From Ruminococcaceae bacterium UBA1785 (lineage in GTDB: Bacteria > Bacillota > Clostridia > Oscillospirales > Acutalibacteraceae), in NCBI GenBank assembly GCA_002314555.1, contig DCGF01000041.1:1-16685 (forward strand): a DNA stretch of 16,685 nt, given 5' to 3'. Shown in pieces: positions 14,796 to 16,685 of this stretch. Every line of letters starts with the position of its first letter. Within the stretch, counting starts at the first letter, position 1. The notes under the pieces are model-generated. The model was not told where the DNA came from. It searched no databases and was given only the letters and a program-made list of their open reading frames with translations. Made by a program: the position numbers and the translations under genes.

Positions 14796-14972
14796 ATGAG
14801 CGAAGTAAAAGTAAAAGAGGGCGAGTCACTCGATAACGCTCTTAGACGTTTTAAGAGACAGACTTCTCGTGATGGTGTTATCCAGGAAGTTCGTAAAAGA
14901 GAGCATTATGAAAAGCCATCTGTAAAGAGAAAGAAAAAATCAGAGGCAGCTCGTAAACGTAAGTACAAATAA
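14796..14972 (+). CDS. rpsU: 30S ribosomal protein S21
   Basis: bS21 is a small basic protein of the 30S subunit near the anti-Shine-Dalgarno end of 16S rRNA and helps initiation. The 58-aa product begins MSEVKVKEGESLDNALRRFK; the GESLDxALRRFKR block and the EVRKREHYEKPS block are diagnostic, and the tail KRKKKSEAARKRKYK is the typical basic end. Length matches the family. The start ATG has an unusually long purine-rich site GGAGGGAGGGA (14780-14790), offering two Shine-Dalgarno registers. It has its own promoter upstream and an intrinsic terminator directly downstream, so it is probably transcribed mainly as a single-gene unit. Confidence 0.97.
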   Translation: MSEVKVKEGESLDNALRRFKRQTSRDGVIQEVRKREHYEKPSVKRKKKSEAARKRKYK

Positions 14973-14981
14973 GAAACAAAC

Positions 14982-15012
14982 AGCCGGTTGGAAACAACCG
15001 GCTTTGTTTTTT
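14982..15012 (+). terminator. Intrinsic terminator after rpsU
   Basis: AGCCGGTTG (14982-14990) and CAACCGGCT (14995-15003) form a perfect 9-base-pair stem around the stable tetraloop GAAA, followed by TTGTTTTTT. It begins 10 bases after the rpsU stop. This is a textbook Rho-independent terminator and closes the rpsU unit. Confidence 0.95.
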
Positions 15013-15041
15013 ATAATTTATTTTTCTATTATTAATATATA

Positions 15042-15050
15042 TGTTATACT
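15042..15050 (+). promoter_or_regulatory. Extended -10 promoter for yqeG
   Basis: TGTTATACT matches the extended -10 form (TGn plus TATACT at 15045-15050). The region 16-18 bases upstream is T-rich (TTTTCT) and is a poor -35, which fits an extended -10 promoter. A start near 15057 would give a leader of about 62 bases. The -10 lies in one arm of an imperfect inverted repeat (15046-15070). Confidence 0.55.
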
Positions 15051-15070
15051 CTTTATGTTATATAAAGTAT
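15046..15070 (+). repeat. Imperfect inverted repeat overlapping the yqeG promoter
   Basis: ATACT-C-TTTAT (15046-15056) is the reverse complement of ATAAAGTAT (15062-15070) except for one extra C, with a five-base centre. It covers the -10 box and the predicted start site, a position suited to an operator. The surrounding DNA is very AT-rich, so chance is a real alternative. Confidence 0.35.
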
Positions 15071-15118
15071 GCATCTTACATTTATCATTAACAGTTTTTC
15101 AAATTTTAGGAGTATATT

Positions 15119-15664
15119 GTGAGTAAAGTAAAAGACATCTTTTATAAGTGGTTTTATGTTGAGGAAAAGTCAGATGGGCTCCTCTTCATAACACCTGAAA
15201 AATTACGTAGCATGGGCATTGAGGTTATAGCTCTTGATGCTGATAATACGAGTTCTTTTGACCGTACTACAGAGCCAATCCCAGGCGCTGTCGATTGGGT
15301 TGAGAGCATGAAAAAAGCTGGATTTGAAATCGTTCTTCTCTCAAACGGAAAGAAGAAGAGAGCGAAGATTTTAGCTGATCAATATGACATTCCAGTACTT
15401 GGTCTCTGCTGTAAACCACTTCCATTTGGATACTGGCGCGCAGTGTTGAAATTTAGGAAAAACCCAGCGAAATTTGTCATGATTGGTGACCAATTATTCA
15501 CAGATATTTGGGGCGCAAATATGTGGGGATATCAGTCGATTTGGTGTAAACCTGTGGGAAAAGACAGGGAACAAAAAATAGGTTTTGCTATAAAAAGATT
15601 CCTTGAAAAAGTGGTTACTTTTTATATCGATAAAACATACGAAAATTATAAGAATTCAAAGTAA
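15119..15664 (+). CDS. yqeG: YqeG-family HAD (IIIA) phosphatase
   Basis: A 181-aa HAD-superfamily phosphatase of the YqeG type; its physiological substrate is not established to my knowledge. HAD motif I is DADNT (D40 nucleophile, D42 general acid-base), motif II is LLSNG with S75, K99 in CCKPLPFG fits motif III, and GDQLFTDI (123-130, D124 and D129) is motif IV that binds Mg2+. The N-terminal amphipathic stretch IFYKWFYVEE and the C-terminal FLEKVVTFYIDKTYENY are typical of the family. The start is GTG at 15119 with AGGAG (15108-15112) six bases upstream; no ATG fits better. It is placed behind its own probable promoter and 14 bases before the peptidase gene. Motif I reads DNTSS where DNTL is more common. 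Confidence 0.93.
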   Translation: MSKVKDIFYKWFYVEEKSDGLLFITPEKLRSMGIEVIALDADNTSSFDRTTEPIPGAVDWVESMKKAGFEIVLLSNGKKKRAKILADQYDIPVLGLCCKPLPFGYWRAVLKFRKNPAKFVMIGDQLFTDIWGANMWGYQSIWCKPVGKDREQKIGFAIKRFLEKVVTFYIDKTYENYKNSK

Positions 15665-15678
15665 AACGAGGGGATAAA

Positions 15679-16685
15679 ATGAACATAAAATCTCTCTCAA
15701 AATCTCTTAGAGATAATACGGTTGCTCTTATAACTTCAGAGACAAACAGGCTTTATTTTACTGAGTTTTCAGCCTCTGATGGATTTCTGATTGTTGGAAA
15801 AACTGGGGCAAAATTTATCACGGATAGCAGGTATATAGAAGCCGCTTTAAAAGAGGCGAAGGACTGTGAGGTCGAGCTTCAAAAAACAGGGCTTTCTTTT
15901 GACGAACAACTTAAAGATATTATTAAAAGTTTTGATGCAAAAGAGGTGCTTATTGAGGCCTCTCGACTCTCCGTATCTGATGCCTCTTATTACGAAGAAA
16001 AGCTCAGCGATTTTATCCTTGTAAAATCAAACGAACTCGATGAAATTATTGATAAAATTCGTAAGATAAAAGCCGCTGAAGAAATTAAAAAAATTAAAAG
16101 AGCTCAGGAAATAGCAGAGGGTGCCTTTAAAAAGATTTTGCCACTTGTAAAAGTGGGGGTTATGGAGCGCGACATCGCGGTCGCACTCGACTACGAGATG
16201 CGAAAACTTGGCGCGCTCGGTGTGTCGTTTGAAACGATTGTTGTCGCAGGGGAAAACTCCTCAAAACCTCACGGAGTGCCAAGCGATAACAAAATTAAAA
16301 ACGGCGACTTTGTAACTTTCGATTTTGGTGCAATCTATGAGGGTTATCATTCCGACACAACAAGAACCGTCTCTGTCGGAACTCCGACATCCGAAATGGC
16401 AAACGTTTATGACATCGTGCTTTCGGCGCAGAAGGCAGGCGTCAAGGCTTTAAAGCCTGGACTTCCTTGCAGGGAAGCCGATAAAGTTTGCCGTGACATC
16501 ATAAAAGATGCTGGATACGGCGAATTCTTTGGTCATGGAACAGGACATGGAGTGGGTGTGGAAATACACGAAAAGCCTAACCTTTCTCCACGAACTCCTG
16601 AGGATATACTCCTTGAAGTTGGTAATGTTGTAACTGTTGAACCAGGCATATATCTACCCGGGAAATTTGGTGTAAGAATTGAAGA
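15679..16685 (+). CDS. M24 Xaa-Pro-type metallopeptidase (3' end cut by window)
   Basis: An aminopeptidase P/Xaa-Pro dipeptidase-family enzyme, cutting peptide bonds next to proline in peptide turnover. 335 codons are visible; the family is about 355 aa, so only some 20 are missing. The N-terminal creatinase-like domain (about 1-125) includes the start LITSETNRLYFTEFSASDG and FITDSRYIEAA. The pita-bread catalytic domain follows with all five metal ligands in place: D215 (FDFGA), D226 (HSDTTRT, the usual spacing of 11), H290 (GHGTGHGVG), E321 (VEPGIY) and E335, the last full codon. H297 in EIHE is the expected second-shell His. The ATG has GAGGGG 5 bases upstream. In related Firmicutes this gene is often followed by efp, which may lie just outside. 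PepP versus PepQ specificity cannot be settled. Confidence 0.93.
   Translation, partial: MNIKSLSKSLRDNTVALITSETNRLYFTEFSASDGFLIVGKTGAKFITDSRYIEAALKEAKDCEVELQKTGLSFDEQLKDIIKSFDAKEVLIEASRLSVSDASYYEEKLSDFILVKSNELDEIIDKIRKIKAAEEIKKIKRAQEIAEGAFKKILPLVKVGVMERDIAVALDYEMRKLGALGVSFETIVVAGENSSKPHGVPSDNKIKNGDFVTFDFGAIYEGYHSDTTRTVSVGTPTSEMANVYDIVLSAQKAGVKALKPGLPCREADKVCRDIIKDAGYGEFFGHGTGHGVGVEIHEKPNLSPRTPEDILLEVGNVVTVEPGIYLPGKFGVRIE

Noticed and set aside
15052..15066. Second -10 box (TATAAA) for yqeG
   Set aside because: No -35 or TGn element at the right distance; AT-rich DNA gives many such matches.
1..16685. CRISPR arrays, insertion sequences, phage genes, tRNA or rRNA genes, defence systems
   Set aside because: No direct repeats with spacers, transposase motifs, terminal inverted repeats or RNA gene landmarks were seen on either strand; nearly all DNA is accounted for by recognised core genes.

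Overview
The window is a dense, one-directional block of housekeeping genes from a low-to-mid GC Gram-positive bacterium, most likely a member of the Clostridia. The gene order trmFO-plsX-rnc-radical SAM-smc-ftsY-rdgB-yhbY-nadD-yqeK-rsfS-leuS, with yqeG and an M24 peptidase downstream, resembles Oscillospirales/Ruminococcaceae chromosomes as I recall them. That family-level placement is inference. All sixteen genes lie on the + strand, nearly all have strong Shine-Dalgarno sites, and no mobile element, CRISPR array, tRNA or rRNA was seen.

Layout. From 1 to 14696, twelve complete genes and the 3' part of trmFO are packed with gaps of at most 16 bases or short overlaps (ATGA at rnc/radical SAM and ftsY/rdgB, 13 bases at yhbY/nadD, 8 bases at nadD/yqeK). 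I see no internal terminator, so this is probably one long transcript. It combines tRNA modification (trmFO), phospholipid synthesis (plsX), RNA processing (rnc), a probable RNA-modifying radical SAM enzyme, chromosome condensation (smc), membrane protein targeting (ftsY), nucleotide-pool cleaning (rdgB), ribosome assembly and silencing (yhbY, rsfS), NAD synthesis (nadD), dinucleotide turnover (yqeK), leucyl-tRNA charging (leuS) and a mechanosensitive channel.

From 14697 to 15012 there is a separate short unit: a near-consensus promoter (TTGACT, 17-base spacer, TATAAT), a small hairpin at the predicted 5' end of the RNA, rpsU (58 codons), and a strong intrinsic terminator. After it, an extended -10 promoter probably drives yqeG and an M24 Xaa-Pro-type peptidase that runs off the right edge just after its last metal ligand.

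The most unusual feature is FtsY. Its acidic domain, usually N-terminal when present, sits at the C-terminus and ends in a basic-aromatic segment resembling the membrane-targeting start of E. coli FtsY. Smaller oddities are the absence of acpP between plsX and rnc, an Elp3-like radical SAM protein without an acetyltransferase domain, and a base-composition gradient inside trmFO. I found no defence system or other clearly new multi-gene system; apart from FtsY this is an ordinary core-genome region.
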